NCBI RefSeq assembly: GCF_007992495.1
Contig: NZ_BKAJ01000082.1
Coordinates: 1-64,000 of the forward strand
Source: Reyranella soli
GTDB taxonomy: Bacteria; Pseudomonadota; Alphaproteobacteria; Reyranellales; Reyranellaceae
Reading direction: 5' to 3'
DNA length: 64,000 nt
Shown piece after piece: positions 43,287 through 51,711 of the stretch; within the stretch, counting starts at the first letter, position 1, and each line of letters opens with the position of its first letter. Under the pieces are notes generated by a model that saw only the letters and a list, made by a program, of their open reading frames with translations, was not told where the DNA came from and did not search any database. The position numbers were made by a program, and so were the translations under genes.

Positions 43287-44207
43287 ATGAAGCGAACCCT
43301 GCCGCCGCTCAATGGATTGCGTGCTTTCGAAGCCGCCGCTCGCCATATGAGCTTTACCGACGCCGCCGACGAGCTTTCAGTCACTCAGGCCGCGATCAGC
43401 CACCAGGTGCGTGGGCTCGAACAACGACTCGGATTAAAATTGTTCGTGCGCCGCAATCGCTCGCTGCTGCTGTCGGAAGCGGGCCAGGCCTATCTGCCGG
43501 CGGTGCGCGCCGCGTTCGATCAGCTGAACGAAGCGACCGAGAAGCTGCTGCAGAAGGATCGAGGCGGGCATCTCACGGTGACGACGACGTCGTCGTTCGC
43601 AGTGAAATGGCTGGTGCCGCGGCTGGGCGGCTTCCAGCGCGCCAATCCCGAGATCGATGTGCGTGTCAGCACCGGCACCGGCCTGGTCGATTTCAGCCGC
43701 GAGGATGTCGACATCGGCATCCGCTACGGCCGCGGCCATTGGCCGTCGCTCACCGCCGAACGCTTGATGAGCGAGGACATCATGCCGGTGTGTGCGCCGT
43801 CGCTGGTCAAGGGACCGAACGGCTTGAAGAAGCCGGCCGATCTCAAGCGCTTCACGCTGCTGCATATCGGGCCGTTTCCCGATGACTGGCAGATCTGGCT
43901 GACGGCCGCCGGCGTGAAGGGCGTCGATTCCACGCGCGGCACCTCGTTCGACTTTTCTCTCGCGGCCTACCAGGCGGCGATGGATGGGCTCGGCGTGGCG
44001 CTCGGCCGCCATGCCCTCGTGGCGCCCGATCTCAAGGCCGGCCGCCTGGTCGTGCCCTTCGACTTCAAGATGTCGTCCGACGCCGCCTACTACCTGGTCT
44101 ATCCGCCCGAGGCGATCCGCCGGCGAAAGATCAAGGCGTTCCGCGACTGGATCGTCTCGCTCTCCGAGGTGCAGCAGGAACAGCCGCAGCAACCGCGCGC
44201 GGCTTAG
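43287..44207 (+). CDS. LysR family regulator (GcvA/AmpR-like)
   Basis: A 306-residue LysR protein. MKRTLPPLNGLRAFEAAARHMSFTDAADELSVTQAAISHQVRGLEQRLGLKLFVRRNR is the classic GcvA-subgroup start and helix-turn-helix. The effector domain includes LVDFSREDVDIGIRYGRG. It is divergent from the DUF1127 gene. The ATG at 43287 is preferred because the conserved domain starts there. Targets are not deducible. A family A palindrome follows its stop. Confidence 0.9.
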   Translation: MKRTLPPLNGLRAFEAAARHMSFTDAADELSVTQAAISHQVRGLEQRLGLKLFVRRNRSLLLSEAGQAYLPAVRAAFDQLNEATEKLLQKDRGGHLTVTTTSSFAVKWLVPRLGGFQRANPEIDVRVSTGTGLVDFSREDVDIGIRYGRGHWPSLTAERLMSEDIMPVCAPSLVKGPNGLKKPADLKRFTLLHIGPFPDDWQIWLTAAGVKGVDSTRGTSFDFSLAAYQAAMDGLGVALGRHALVAPDLKAGRLVVPFDFKMSSDAAYYLVYPPEAIRRRKIKAFRDWIVSLSEVQQEQPQQPRAA

Positions 44208-44216
44208 CAGCTCCTC

Positions 44217-44337
44217 CGTCATCCCGAGCGGAGCCGTGCAAAGGGCGGCGCAGTCGAGGGACCTGTTCATCTGGCCGCCGCTGAAGAGGAGGTCCCTCCA
44301 CTGCGCCTCGCTGCGCTCGGCTTCGGTCGGGATGACG
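44217..44337. repeat. Interspersed palindromic repeat, family A (long form)
   Basis: CGTCATCCCGAGCGGAGCCG at the left and CGGTCGGGATGACG at the right bound a 121-bp imperfect palindrome with internal GTCGAGGGACC and GGTCCCTCCACTGCGCCTCG. A near-identical copy is at 49772-49892. It lies just after the LysR stop. Confidence 0.85.
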
Positions 44338-44363
44338 CGATGATAGGCCACAACCTTGAACTA

Positions 44364-44383
44364 TTATTTGCATTTACAAATAA
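44364..44383. promoter_or_regulatory. MarR-type operator TTATTTG-N6-CAAATAA
   Basis: Perfect 7-bp arms in a very AT-rich patch 43 bp upstream of the LLM gene, whose operon ends with a MarR regulator. A TTGAAC at 44356-44361 could be the -35, with the operator covering the -10. Autoregulation by MarR is the simplest reading. Confidence 0.6.
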
Positions 44384-44425
44384 ATACCGATCGATCATCC
44401 TTCAGCCAAGGATGGAGGAAACAAC

Positions 44426-45508
44426 ATGCAATTCGGCTACTTCACGCTGAGCGACAACCGCTATCCCAACAATCCGCGGCAGGCCGAGGACTTCATCAAG
44501 GACATCTACGCCGAGGCCCTGTACGCCGAGAAGATCGGCCTGAACTCGGCCTGGATCGGCGAGCACCATTTCAACCTTCTCGGCGTCAACGCCTCGCCGC
44601 TGGCGATCCTGGCACAGCTCGCCGGCGCGACGACTCGTCTCCGGCTGGCGCCCGCTGTGACGCTCCTGCCGGTGCATCATCCGCTGCATGTCGCCGAGGA
44701 ATGGGCGACGCTCGATTTGCTGTCGGGTGGCCGCGTCGACTTCGCCGCCGGTCGCGGCTACGACCGCAAGGAATACGAGCCGTTCCAGGCCTCGTTCGAG
44801 GATTCGGCCGAGCTGTTCGCCGAGGGCCTCGAGATCGTGTGGCGCGCCTGGACCGAGCCCGGCAAGTGGTCGCACAAGGGCAAGTTCTACGAGTTCAAGG
44901 ACGTCGAGATCCGGCCGCGTCCGGCGCAGAAGCCGTTGCGCCCCTACGTCGCCTGCTTCTCGCGCCCGTCGATGGAGCTTGCCGCCAGGCACGACTGGAA
45001 TGTGATCTACGCGCCGTTCGCCGCCGCCATGGTCTACGGCTCGCTCGGCGACGCGGTGCGCGTTTACAAGGAGACCTGCGAGAGCGCCCACAAGCGGCTG
45101 ATGCGGCGCGCCATGTGCTCGTACTTCGTGCACATCGCCTCGACGCCGGCCGAGGAGCAGTACGGCAAGGAAGCGCTGGTGCGCTACTTCCAGGACGCGC
45201 TGATCGCGGCCTTCCCCTCGTCGTCGGGCGAGAAGGTGCCGCCGACCTACAAATATTTCGTCGACATCGTGAACATCCTGCGCGATATGCGGCCGGAGAA
45301 GCTGACCGACAAGTCGATCCTGTGCGGAACCCCGCAGCACATCGTCGACACGCTGAAGCAGGTCGAGAAGGCCGGCATCGCCGAGGTCATCCTCTATTTC
45401 AACTACGGCCAGAAGCCGCATGCCGAGGTCAAGGCGCAGATGGACCGCTTCATGCGCGAGGTGGCGCCGCACTTCGACACGCGGGATGTCATGATCGCCG
45501 CCGCGTGA
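44426..45508 (+). CDS. LLM class flavin-dependent oxidoreductase
   Basis: A 360-residue bacterial luciferase-like monooxygenase. MQFGYFTLSDNRYPNNPRQAEDFIKDIYAEALYAEKIGLNSAWIGEHHF is typical of the LLM family with the EHHF motif, and LLSGGRVDFAAGRGYDRKEYEPF lies at the flavin site. It oxidises an unknown substrate with FMNH2. GGAGG precedes the ATG. A MarR regulator starts 17 bp after it and an AT-rich palindrome lies upstream, so this is a self-regulated two-gene unit. Confidence 0.9.
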   Translation: MQFGYFTLSDNRYPNNPRQAEDFIKDIYAEALYAEKIGLNSAWIGEHHFNLLGVNASPLAILAQLAGATTRLRLAPAVTLLPVHHPLHVAEEWATLDLLSGGRVDFAAGRGYDRKEYEPFQASFEDSAELFAEGLEIVWRAWTEPGKWSHKGKFYEFKDVEIRPRPAQKPLRPYVACFSRPSMELAARHDWNVIYAPFAAAMVYGSLGDAVRVYKETCESAHKRLMRRAMCSYFVHIASTPAEEQYGKEALVRYFQDALIAAFPSSSGEKVPPTYKYFVDIVNILRDMRPEKLTDKSILCGTPQHIVDTLKQVEKAGIAEVILYFNYGQKPHAEVKAQMDRFMREVAPHFDTRDVMIAAA

Positions 45509-45524
45509 TAGGCATGCGGGCGCC

Positions 45525-45959
45525 ATGGGCCCGCTCGATTCCTATCTCCCGTATCTCCTGAACCGCGCCGGTGCGCGCATCGCCACGGCGTTCAACGACG
45601 AGGTGCGACCGCTCGGCGCCACCCTGCAGATCTGGCGCGTGCTGGCCGCCCTGCGCGAGCAGGACGGCCGGCGCATGGGCGATCTCTCCAACACCACCTC
45701 GATCGAGGTCTCCACGCTGACCCGCCTGGTCGACAGCATGGAGCAGAAGGGTCTGGTCGCCCGCCGTCGCGACGCCAACGATGCGCGCGCCATCCTGCTC
45801 CACGTCGCGCCCGCCGGCCGGCGCCTCACCCAGCGCATCCTGCCGATCGCCGAGCGCTACGAGGAGGTGGCGCTGGCGGGCTTCACGGCCGGCGAGGCGG
45901 AAGTCCTGAAGGCAGCCCTGCGTCGCCTGTATGCGAACATGGATGGCCTCGAATCATGA
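45525..45959 (+). CDS. MarR family transcriptional regulator
   Basis: A 144-residue MarR repressor. PLGATLQIWRVLAALREQDGRRMGDLSNTTSIEVSTLTRLVDSMEQKGLVARRRDANDARAILLHVAPAG holds the winged helix with the DxRxxxxxLT-like wing. Flanking helices form the dimer. It is 17 bp downstream of the LLM oxidoreductase and probably controls it through the TTATTTG-N6-CAAATAA palindrome. The likely inducer is an aromatic or electrophilic substrate of the oxidoreductase. Confidence 0.9.
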   Translation: MGPLDSYLPYLLNRAGARIATAFNDEVRPLGATLQIWRVLAALREQDGRRMGDLSNTTSIEVSTLTRLVDSMEQKGLVARRRDANDARAILLHVAPAGRRLTQRILPIAERYEEVALAGFTAGEAEVLKAALRRLYANMDGLES

Positions 45960-45960
45960 T

Positions 45961-45997
45961 CTTCCGGACTGCCGGCCGGAGGCCGGCAGTCCGGAAG
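45961..45997. repeat. 37-bp palindromic repeat, family B
   Basis: CTTCCGGACTGCCGGCCGGA followed by the reverse-complement arm, almost perfect over all 37 bases, begins 2 bp after the MarR stop codon. It shares its 9-bp outer arms and length with the copy at 27086-27122. It may end the LLM-MarR transcript, without a T-run. Confidence 0.8.
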
Positions 45998-46058
45998 AGT
46001 TGAATCGGAGCGCCAATTGGTTGAAGGTTCCTGCGAACGATTCGCAAGGAACAGACTC

Positions 46059-46682
46059 ATGGCCCGCCTGACTTCGACCGACGACCTGCGCCGCATCATC
46101 GCCGAGCCACGTCCGGCGACGAAGACCAAGATCCTCGATGCCCTCGACGAGCAGTCGATCGATTTCCTCAAGCGCTGTCCCTTCGCCCTGGTCGGCACGA
46201 CCGCCGCCGACGGCACCATCGAAGTCTCGCCCAAGGGCGACGAGCCAGGCTTCATCCGGGTCGAGGATCCCAAGACCCTGCTGATCCCCGAGCGTGTCGG
46301 CAACAACCTGGCCTTCGGCCTCAGCAACATCCTGGCGACGGGCAAGATCGGCCTGATCGCCTTGGTGCCGGCGACGGGCGAGACGCTGCGCGTGTCGGGC
46401 ACCGCCGAGATCTTCGATGATGCCGACTTGGTTGGCTCGCTGAGTTCGCTGGGCAAGCCCGCCCTGCTGGCGACGCGCGTGCATATCAAGCACTGCTATT
46501 TTCACTGCGCCCGCTCGGTCGTGCGCGCCAAGCTGTGGGATCCCAAGTCGTGGCCGGCGGCAAGCCGAATCTCGTTCGGCAAGATCATCGCCCCGCGCAT
46601 CGGCGCCGATGCCAGCGTCGCCGCCCAGATCGACGCCGGTGTCGAAGGCGCCTACACTACGAGGCTCTGGACCAACAGCTGA
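46059..46682 (+). CDS. Pyridoxamine 5'-phosphate oxidase-like flavoprotein
   Basis: A 207-residue split-barrel protein of the MSMEG_1061/PPOX-like group. Typical segments are SIDFLKRCPFALVGTTAADGTIEVSPKGDEPGF and TLLIPERVGNNLAFGLSNIL with LIALVPATGETLRVSGTAEI. Members bind FMN or F420 and include reductases and heme-related enzymes; true pyridoxamine oxidation is unlikely. AAGGA precedes the ATG at 46059. It ends 7 bp before the MetE-like gene, so the two are probably co-transcribed. Confidence 0.87.
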   Translation: MARLTSTDDLRRIIAEPRPATKTKILDALDEQSIDFLKRCPFALVGTTAADGTIEVSPKGDEPGFIRVEDPKTLLIPERVGNNLAFGLSNILATGKIGLIALVPATGETLRVSGTAEIFDDADLVGSLSSLGKPALLATRVHIKHCYFHCARSVVRAKLWDPKSWPAASRISFGKIIAPRIGADASVAAQIDAGVEGAYTTRLWTNS

Positions 46683-46689
46683 CGGATAA

Positions 46690-47793
46690 ATGGCCGACCC
46701 GCCGTTTCGCGCTGAAGTTATTGGCAGCCTGCTGCGGCCGCGCATCCTCAAGGATACCGCGACCGCGATCGCCAACGGCAAGGCCGCGGCGGCCGACTAC
46801 CAGTCGGTGCTGGAACGCGAGATCGGCCGCGTCGTCGCCCAGCAGGAGGAACTTGGCCTCAGGGTCGCCACCGACGGTGAGTTCGGCCGCACCTCCTGGT
46901 TCGGCTTCTTCTTCGAAGGCCTCGACGGCTTTCGCCTGCAACCGTCGCTGTTCCGCTTCCGCGACACCGAAGGCGGCAGCTTCGAATGGCCGACCTGCGT
47001 CGCCACGGCGCCGATCCGCCGCCGCGCGCCGATCACGCTCGCCGAATACCGGCGGGTGAAGAGGTTCACCAGGTCTGCGCTGCCCAAGGCGACCCTGCCG
47101 ACACCCAGCGCCTTCCATTTTTTCCGCTTCACCCAGCCGTTCGATCCCGCGGTCTACGACCAGCAGCGTTACTTCGACGACCTTGTGGCGGTCTACCGCA
47201 CGGAGCTCGCCGAGCTCGCCCAAGCGGGTTGCACCTACGTGCAGATGGACGAGGTACCGGTGGCGATGCTGTGCGATCCCCTGGTGCGCGAGCAGGCCAA
47301 GGCCGAGGGCGGCGATTCCGACAAGCTGCTCGATCTCTACGTCGACGTGATGCGTCGCATCCTGAGCGAGCGCCCGGCCGGCGTGACCGTCGGCATGCAT
47401 CTCTGTCGCGGCAACTTCCGCAGCCGCTGGATGGCGTCGGGCGGCTACGAGCCGGTGGCGGCGCGGCTGTTCAACGACTTCCCGGTCGACGTCTATTTCC
47501 TGGAGTACGACAGCCAGCGCGCCGGCGATTTCTCGCCGCTGCGCCACGTCCCGAAGGATCGTCATGTCGTGCTGGGGCTGGTCTCGTCCAAGACGCCGGT
47601 CCTGGAAAGCCGCGACGACCTCAGGCGGCGCATCGACGAGGCGGCGACGTTCGTCGACCTCGAGCGCCTGTCGCTCTCCTCGCAATGCGGTTTCGCCAGC
47701 GTCGCCGGTGGCAACTCGATCGACGAGGACACGCAATGGGCCAAGCTCGGCCTGATCGTCGATACCGCCCGCGCGGTCTGGGGCACGGCCTAG
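46690..47793 (+). CDS. Cobalamin-independent methionine synthase family protein (MetE C-terminal type)
   Basis: A 367-residue single-domain relative of MetE's C-terminal half. The four zinc ligands are kept: His and Cys in GMHLCRGNF, Glu in FLEYDS and Cys in SSQCGF. The family transfers methyl groups from methyltetrahydrofolate-type or other donors to thiols. It lacks the N-terminal MetE barrel, so it may use a monoglutamate or corrinoid-free donor like archaeal core MetE. It lies 7 bp after the PPOX-like gene and 15 bp before an adenylate cyclase. Confidence 0.88.
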   Translation: MADPPFRAEVIGSLLRPRILKDTATAIANGKAAAADYQSVLEREIGRVVAQQEELGLRVATDGEFGRTSWFGFFFEGLDGFRLQPSLFRFRDTEGGSFEWPTCVATAPIRRRAPITLAEYRRVKRFTRSALPKATLPTPSAFHFFRFTQPFDPAVYDQQRYFDDLVAVYRTELAELAQAGCTYVQMDEVPVAMLCDPLVREQAKAEGGDSDKLLDLYVDVMRRILSERPAGVTVGMHLCRGNFRSRWMASGGYEPVAARLFNDFPVDVYFLEYDSQRAGDFSPLRHVPKDRHVVLGLVSSKTPVLESRDDLRRRIDEAATFVDLERLSLSSQCGFASVAGGNSIDEDTQWAKLGLIVDTARAVWGTA

Positions 47794-47808
47794 AATGGAG
47801 CGCTGGCG

Positions 47809-49764
47809 GTGAAGCGCCAGGCGGCCTTGTTCCTGCTGGCGGTGATGCTGTCGGTCAGTCTCGGCGCCATCATTGTGACGTCGCTTGCCATGTACCGCCT
47901 GACCTCGCAGCGCTACGCCGACGAGATCCGCAAGATCGAGGCGGGCCTCAGCGATCGTTTTGCCGTCTTCGAGACCATGCTGAGCGATGAGCATGAGCGC
48001 ATCACGTCGCACATGGATAAGGTGATGCCGTCGATCGCGCAGGAGCTGGAGGCGAGCGGTCGGCCACCGAGCGCGCTGTCGAGCGAGGAGATGACGGCGC
48101 TGGCGAAGCGCTACGGCGTTCAGCACATCTATTTCATCAATCGCGATCACGTCGTCTTCCAGACCAACTATCCGCCCGACATGAACCTCGCCTTCCCCAA
48201 GGGGCCGTTCACCGAGTTCCTCGATTCGGTGTTCGGGGGCAACCGGGTGATGAGCGACGGCATCGACCTCAGCCAGCTCACGGGGACACTCAGGACCTAC
48301 AGCTACCTGGGACCAAAGGACAAAGACTACATCATCGAGATCTCGACCGACGTCCGCAGCAGCCTCGATGCGACGGGCTATGGCTGGATGGCGAAGTACT
48401 TTTTCGACGAGTTGCTGACCGATCCGGTGCGCTCCAATCCCTCGATCAAGGAGCTCGACATCTATCTGATCAACCAGTCCGGCACCTGGTCGCTGATCCA
48501 TCCCGGCCAAAAGCTCGATCCGGCGCTGGCCGAACGCATCGTCAAGGACCGCCGCGAGGAGATCAGCAGCGGCGATGGCCGCTATCTCACCGTCTACAGC
48601 GCCGAAGAAACCTCGTCGGCAACCAAGCCCGGCCATGCGGTGACCGCCAAGCACGTGATTCGGAAGATCACCTACGACGTCGGGCTGGCACGCGAGGCGG
48701 TTATACAAGTCCTGCTGAGCTCGTTGCTCGTTTTGGCGATCCTGATGCCGATCGTGTTCTGGATCGCTTCCCGGCAGCTGCAGAAGCAGCTGCTCGAGCC
48801 GCTGTTCAACCTGCGCGGCGAGGCCGGCGCGATCGCCGAGGGCGATCTCAACCAGGCGATCGCCAACACCGACCGGCGCGACGAGATCGGCCAGCTGGCA
48901 CTCAGCTTCGCGTCAATGCGCGATGCGGTGCGCAAGACCATCACCGACCTCAAGAAGACCAACATCTCGATCGAGCGCTTCGTGCCGCAGGCCTTCCTGG
49001 CGATCGTCGGCAAGCCGTCGATTGTCGAGGTCGAGCTGGGCGACAACAAGCGCAAGGACATGACGATCCTGTTCTCCGACATCCGGAACTTCACGACGCT
49101 GTCGGAAGCCATGACGCCGGACGAGAACTTCGCCTTCATCAACGCCTATCTCGAGCACACGGGCCCGGTGATCCGCGCCCACAACGGCTTCATCGACAAG
49201 TACATCGGCGATGCCATCATGGCGCTGTTCGAATCGGCCGACGATGCGGTGCGCGCCGGGATCGCCCTGCTCGAGACGCTCGATACCTTCAATGCCGAGC
49301 GCCGCGCCGCGGGCCGGCGTCCGATCGCCATCGGCGTCGGAATCAACACCGGCACCCTGATGATGGGCACGATCGGCGAGAAGCACCGCATGGACGGCAC
49401 CGTCATCTCCGACGCCGTCAACCTCGCCTCGCGCGTCGAGAGCCTGACCAAGACCTATGGCGTCAAGATGCTGGTCTCGCAGTACACCGTGGAGAGCTTG
49501 GCCGATCCCAAGGCCTACGACATCCGCCCGATCGACGTCGTCGTGGTCAAGGGCAAGACCCATCCGGTCATGATCAGCGAGGTGTTCCAGCACGACCCGG
49601 CCGAGCAGCGCGCCGCCAAGGCCGGCACGCGCGACCTGCTGCAGTCGGGCGCCGAGGCCCTGGCACGCCATGACCTGGTCTGCGCCCGCCGGTTCTTCGA
49701 GGAATCGCTGGAAAAGCTGCCCGGCGACATGGCGGCCAGCAATCTGCTGAAGAAGTGCGCCTGA
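47809..49764 (+). CDS. Adenylate/guanylate cyclase with HAMP and extracytoplasmic sensor
   Basis: A 651-residue membrane cyclase. A helix at residues 5-27 and a second near 298-322 bracket a sensor domain. A HAMP domain (about 320-375) leads to a class III cyclase domain from about 415. Metal aspartates are D424 in FSDIRNFT and D468 in YIGDAIM. K464 in DKYIGD is the usual adenine-selecting lysine, so cAMP is likely. A TPR-like helical tail follows. The start is a GTG behind a GGAG site. It ends next to a palindrome of family A. Confidence 0.9.
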   Translation: MKRQAALFLLAVMLSVSLGAIIVTSLAMYRLTSQRYADEIRKIEAGLSDRFAVFETMLSDEHERITSHMDKVMPSIAQELEASGRPPSALSSEEMTALAKRYGVQHIYFINRDHVVFQTNYPPDMNLAFPKGPFTEFLDSVFGGNRVMSDGIDLSQLTGTLRTYSYLGPKDKDYIIEISTDVRSSLDATGYGWMAKYFFDELLTDPVRSNPSIKELDIYLINQSGTWSLIHPGQKLDPALAERIVKDRREEISSGDGRYLTVYSAEETSSATKPGHAVTAKHVIRKITYDVGLAREAVIQVLLSSLLVLAILMPIVFWIASRQLQKQLLEPLFNLRGEAGAIAEGDLNQAIANTDRRDEIGQLALSFASMRDAVRKTITDLKKTNISIERFVPQAFLAIVGKPSIVEVELGDNKRKDMTILFSDIRNFTTLSEAMTPDENFAFINAYLEHTGPVIRAHNGFIDKYIGDAIMALFESADDAVRAGIALLETLDTFNAERRAAGRRPIAIGVGINTGTLMMGTIGEKHRMDGTVISDAVNLASRVESLTKTYGVKMLVSQYTVESLADPKAYDIRPIDVVVVKGKTHPVMISEVFQHDPAEQRAAKAGTRDLLQSGAEALARHDLVCARRFFEESLEKLPGDMAASNLLKKCA

Positions 49765-49771
49765 TTTTTCC

Positions 49772-49892
49772 CGTCATCCCGAGCGGAGCCGCCTGAAGGG
49801 CGGCGTAGTCGAGGGACCTGTTCTTGCCGATGCGACAACAGAATAGGTCCCTCCACTGCGCCTCGCTGCGCTCGGCTCCGGTCGGGATGACG
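49772..49892. repeat. Interspersed palindromic repeat, family A (long form)
   Basis: CGTCATCCCGAGCGGAGCCG... to ...CGGTCGGGATGACG, a 121-bp element near-identical in both arms to 44217-44337. It fills the gap between the convergent cyclase and racemase genes, and a TTTTT lies just before it, so it may end one or both transcripts. Confidence 0.88.
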
Positions 49893-49896
49893 GAAG

Positions 49897-50565
49897 CTAG
49901 GCCGACGATTTCTCGTAGATCGCGTCGACGTGGACGTCGGCGCAGTCGATGACGGGGAAGCCGCAATCGTGGCCGGCGAAGGCCAGGAACAGGTCGGTGC
50001 CGCCCAGCAGCACGGCCTCGGCGCCACGATCGGCCAGGCGACGGCCGGCCGCGAAGAAGGTCTGGCGCTGCTGGTCGACGACGCGGCCGATGCTCGCCAT
50101 GTCGACGTAGCACTGCTGGACGCGCTCGAACTCGTCACCTTCGGGGGCGATGACCTCGGCCTTGGTGATCTTGCCGTAGAGCTTGCTTGCCATGACCACG
50201 CGCGTGCCGATGATGCCGACGCGCTTCAGCCCCCGCTGGTTGATGGCGGCGTCGACCGGATCGAGGCCGTTGATCAATGGCAGGGGCGAGATCGCCTCCA
50301 GCTCCTTGATGCAGAAGTGCCCACCCATCGAGGTGACGGCCGCGGCCTGGGCGCCGGCGCCCTTCAGATGGCCGATCAGCCGGGCAAAGATCTCCGCCTG
50401 TCGGTCGGGCCGCTGATCGCCCATGTTGCGGCTCATGTCGCGCACGTTGGCGTAGGCGATGGTGAGGTCGAGCGGGATGTTCGAGGCGTGGTGCCGCTCG
50501 ATCAGGCCGCGGTGGTAGAAGTCCGTGGCAGCCGGGCCGATGCCGCCGATCAATCCGATATGCAT
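49897..50565 (-). CDS. Aspartate/glutamate racemase family protein, catalytic cysteines replaced
   Basis: A 222-residue protein with the Asp/Glu/hydantoin racemase fold: MHIGLIGGIGPAATDFYHRGLI at the start and LVNGL/IGTRVVM in the middle. Both usual cysteines are missing. The CNTxH loop reads S79-M-G-G-H83, and the LGCTE loop reads LG-G188-TD. Cysteines occur elsewhere (C85, C151, C200). It may be a non-racemase or use other residues. An in-frame TTG upstream is rejected; GAGGGAG precedes the ATG. It lies 21 bp downstream of the desaturase stop on the same strand. Confidence 0.8.
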   Translation of the reverse strand: MHIGLIGGIGPAATDFYHRGLIERHHASNIPLDLTIAYANVRDMSRNMGDQRPDRQAEIFARLIGHLKGAGAQAAAVTSMGGHFCIKELEAISPLPLINGLDPVDAAINQRGLKRVGIIGTRVVMASKLYGKITKAEVIAPEGDEFERVQQCYVDMASIGRVVDQQRQTFFAAGRRLADRGAEAVLLGGTDLFLAFAGHDCGFPVIDCADVHVDAIYEKSSA

Positions 50566-50586
50566 CGCCAACTCCCTCGACGCGCC

Positions 50587-51618
50587 TCAGGCCGCCAACC
50601 GGGCCTCGCGAAACGATACCAGGCGACGCTGTGTCTCGTCCCACAGCACCAGGCGCACGCAGCGGAAGCTCTCGAGCAGGGTCAGCCGGCCGACCTGGCG
50701 CAGTTCCGGATGATCGCGCAGCACGCGCGGCAGGCGGTAGTAGGGAATGCGGCTGTTGAGGTGATGCACGTGGTGTACGCCGATGTTGCCGGTGAACCAG
50801 TGCAGGAACGCCGGCAGGTCGTAATGCGAGCTGCCGTGCAGGGCCGCGTCGTGCAGGTTCCACTCCCGGTCGTTCGCCCAGCTCGTCCGCTCGAACTGAT
50901 GCTGGACATAGAACATCCAGACCCCGACTGAAGCGGCGAGCAGCAGGCTCGGCAGGTGCACCAGCAGGAACGCCTTGAGGCCGATGAGCCAGATCAGCAG
51001 GCCGACGATCGAGGCGATCGCGAGATTGGTGGTCATGCTGCTGGCCCACGGCCGCCAGCCGCGCATCAAGCCGACCGGCACGCGGTACTGCAGGATGAAG
51101 AGATAGGCCGGGCCGAGGCCGAACATCACCAGAGGATGCCGGTACAGGCGATAGCGCAGCCGGCCCCAGAACGAGCAGGCGCGGTACTCCTCGACGGTGA
51201 GCGTCTCGACATCGCCAAGGCCGCGGCGATCGAGATTGCCGGTGCTCGCATGGTGCGTGGCATGGGCCTGGCGCCACACGCCGTACGGCGTGAAGGTCAG
51301 CACGCCGGCGACCCGGCCGAACCAGTCGTTGGCTAGGCGATGGCGGAAAAAGGCGCCGTGGCTGCAATCGTGCTGGATGGCGAACAGCCGCACGAGGAAG
51401 CCGGCGGCGGCGATGGCGAGCGGCAAGGCCAGCCAATAGCCGATGTCGAGCGTTGCCCAGGCGAGCACCCAAAGTGCGGCCAACGGCACGACCGTGATGA
51501 TGATCTCGACGATGCTGCGGCCGGTGCTCGGCTGCCGGTAGCGTGCGAGGATTTGCGTCCAGGCGCGCGCATCCCTCGGTGTCGCGGCGCTGGCTGCGGG
51601 ATCCTGTCTGCTTTTCAA
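50587..51618 (-). CDS. Fatty acid desaturase family protein
   Basis: A membrane-bound di-iron desaturase (343 residues from the chosen start). The three His boxes are HDCSHG, HATHH and HHVHH, with about four hydrophobic helices between. It would introduce a double bond into membrane lipid acyl chains or a related lipid. The start is uncertain: a TTG at 51618 with AGGAAA upstream fits best, while the open frame extends to 51702. It is downstream of the ABC permease gene with about 90 bp between. Confidence 0.83.
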   Translation of the reverse strand: MKSRQDPAASAATPRDARAWTQILARYRQPSTGRSIVEIIITVVPLAALWVLAWATLDIGYWLALPLAIAAAGFLVRLFAIQHDCSHGAFFRHRLANDWFGRVAGVLTFTPYGVWRQAHATHHASTGNLDRRGLGDVETLTVEEYRACSFWGRLRYRLYRHPLVMFGLGPAYLFILQYRVPVGLMRGWRPWASSMTTNLAIASIVGLLIWLIGLKAFLLVHLPSLLLAASVGVWMFYVQHQFERTSWANDREWNLHDAALHGSSHYDLPAFLHWFTGNIGVHHVHHLNSRIPYYRLPRVLRDHPELRQVGRLTLLESFRCVRLVLWDETQRRLVSFREARLAA

Positions 51619-51711
51619 GGGGCGCGCTTTCCTGTGCAAAATGGCACAGGCCTCGAGCCGCGCCGATTGTCCAGGCCTAGACGCGAACAGTGGCAAAAGC
51701 AACGAGACGAC

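Noticed and set aside
44217-44337. Possible CRISPR or tandem repeat array
   Set aside because: The repeats are single dispersed palindromes, not regularly spaced direct repeats with spacers; no cas genes are present.
46657-48708. 683-codon minus-strand open frame opposite the MetE-like and cyclase genes
   Set aside because: No domain is visible and it spans two genes with intact catalytic residues on the other strand.
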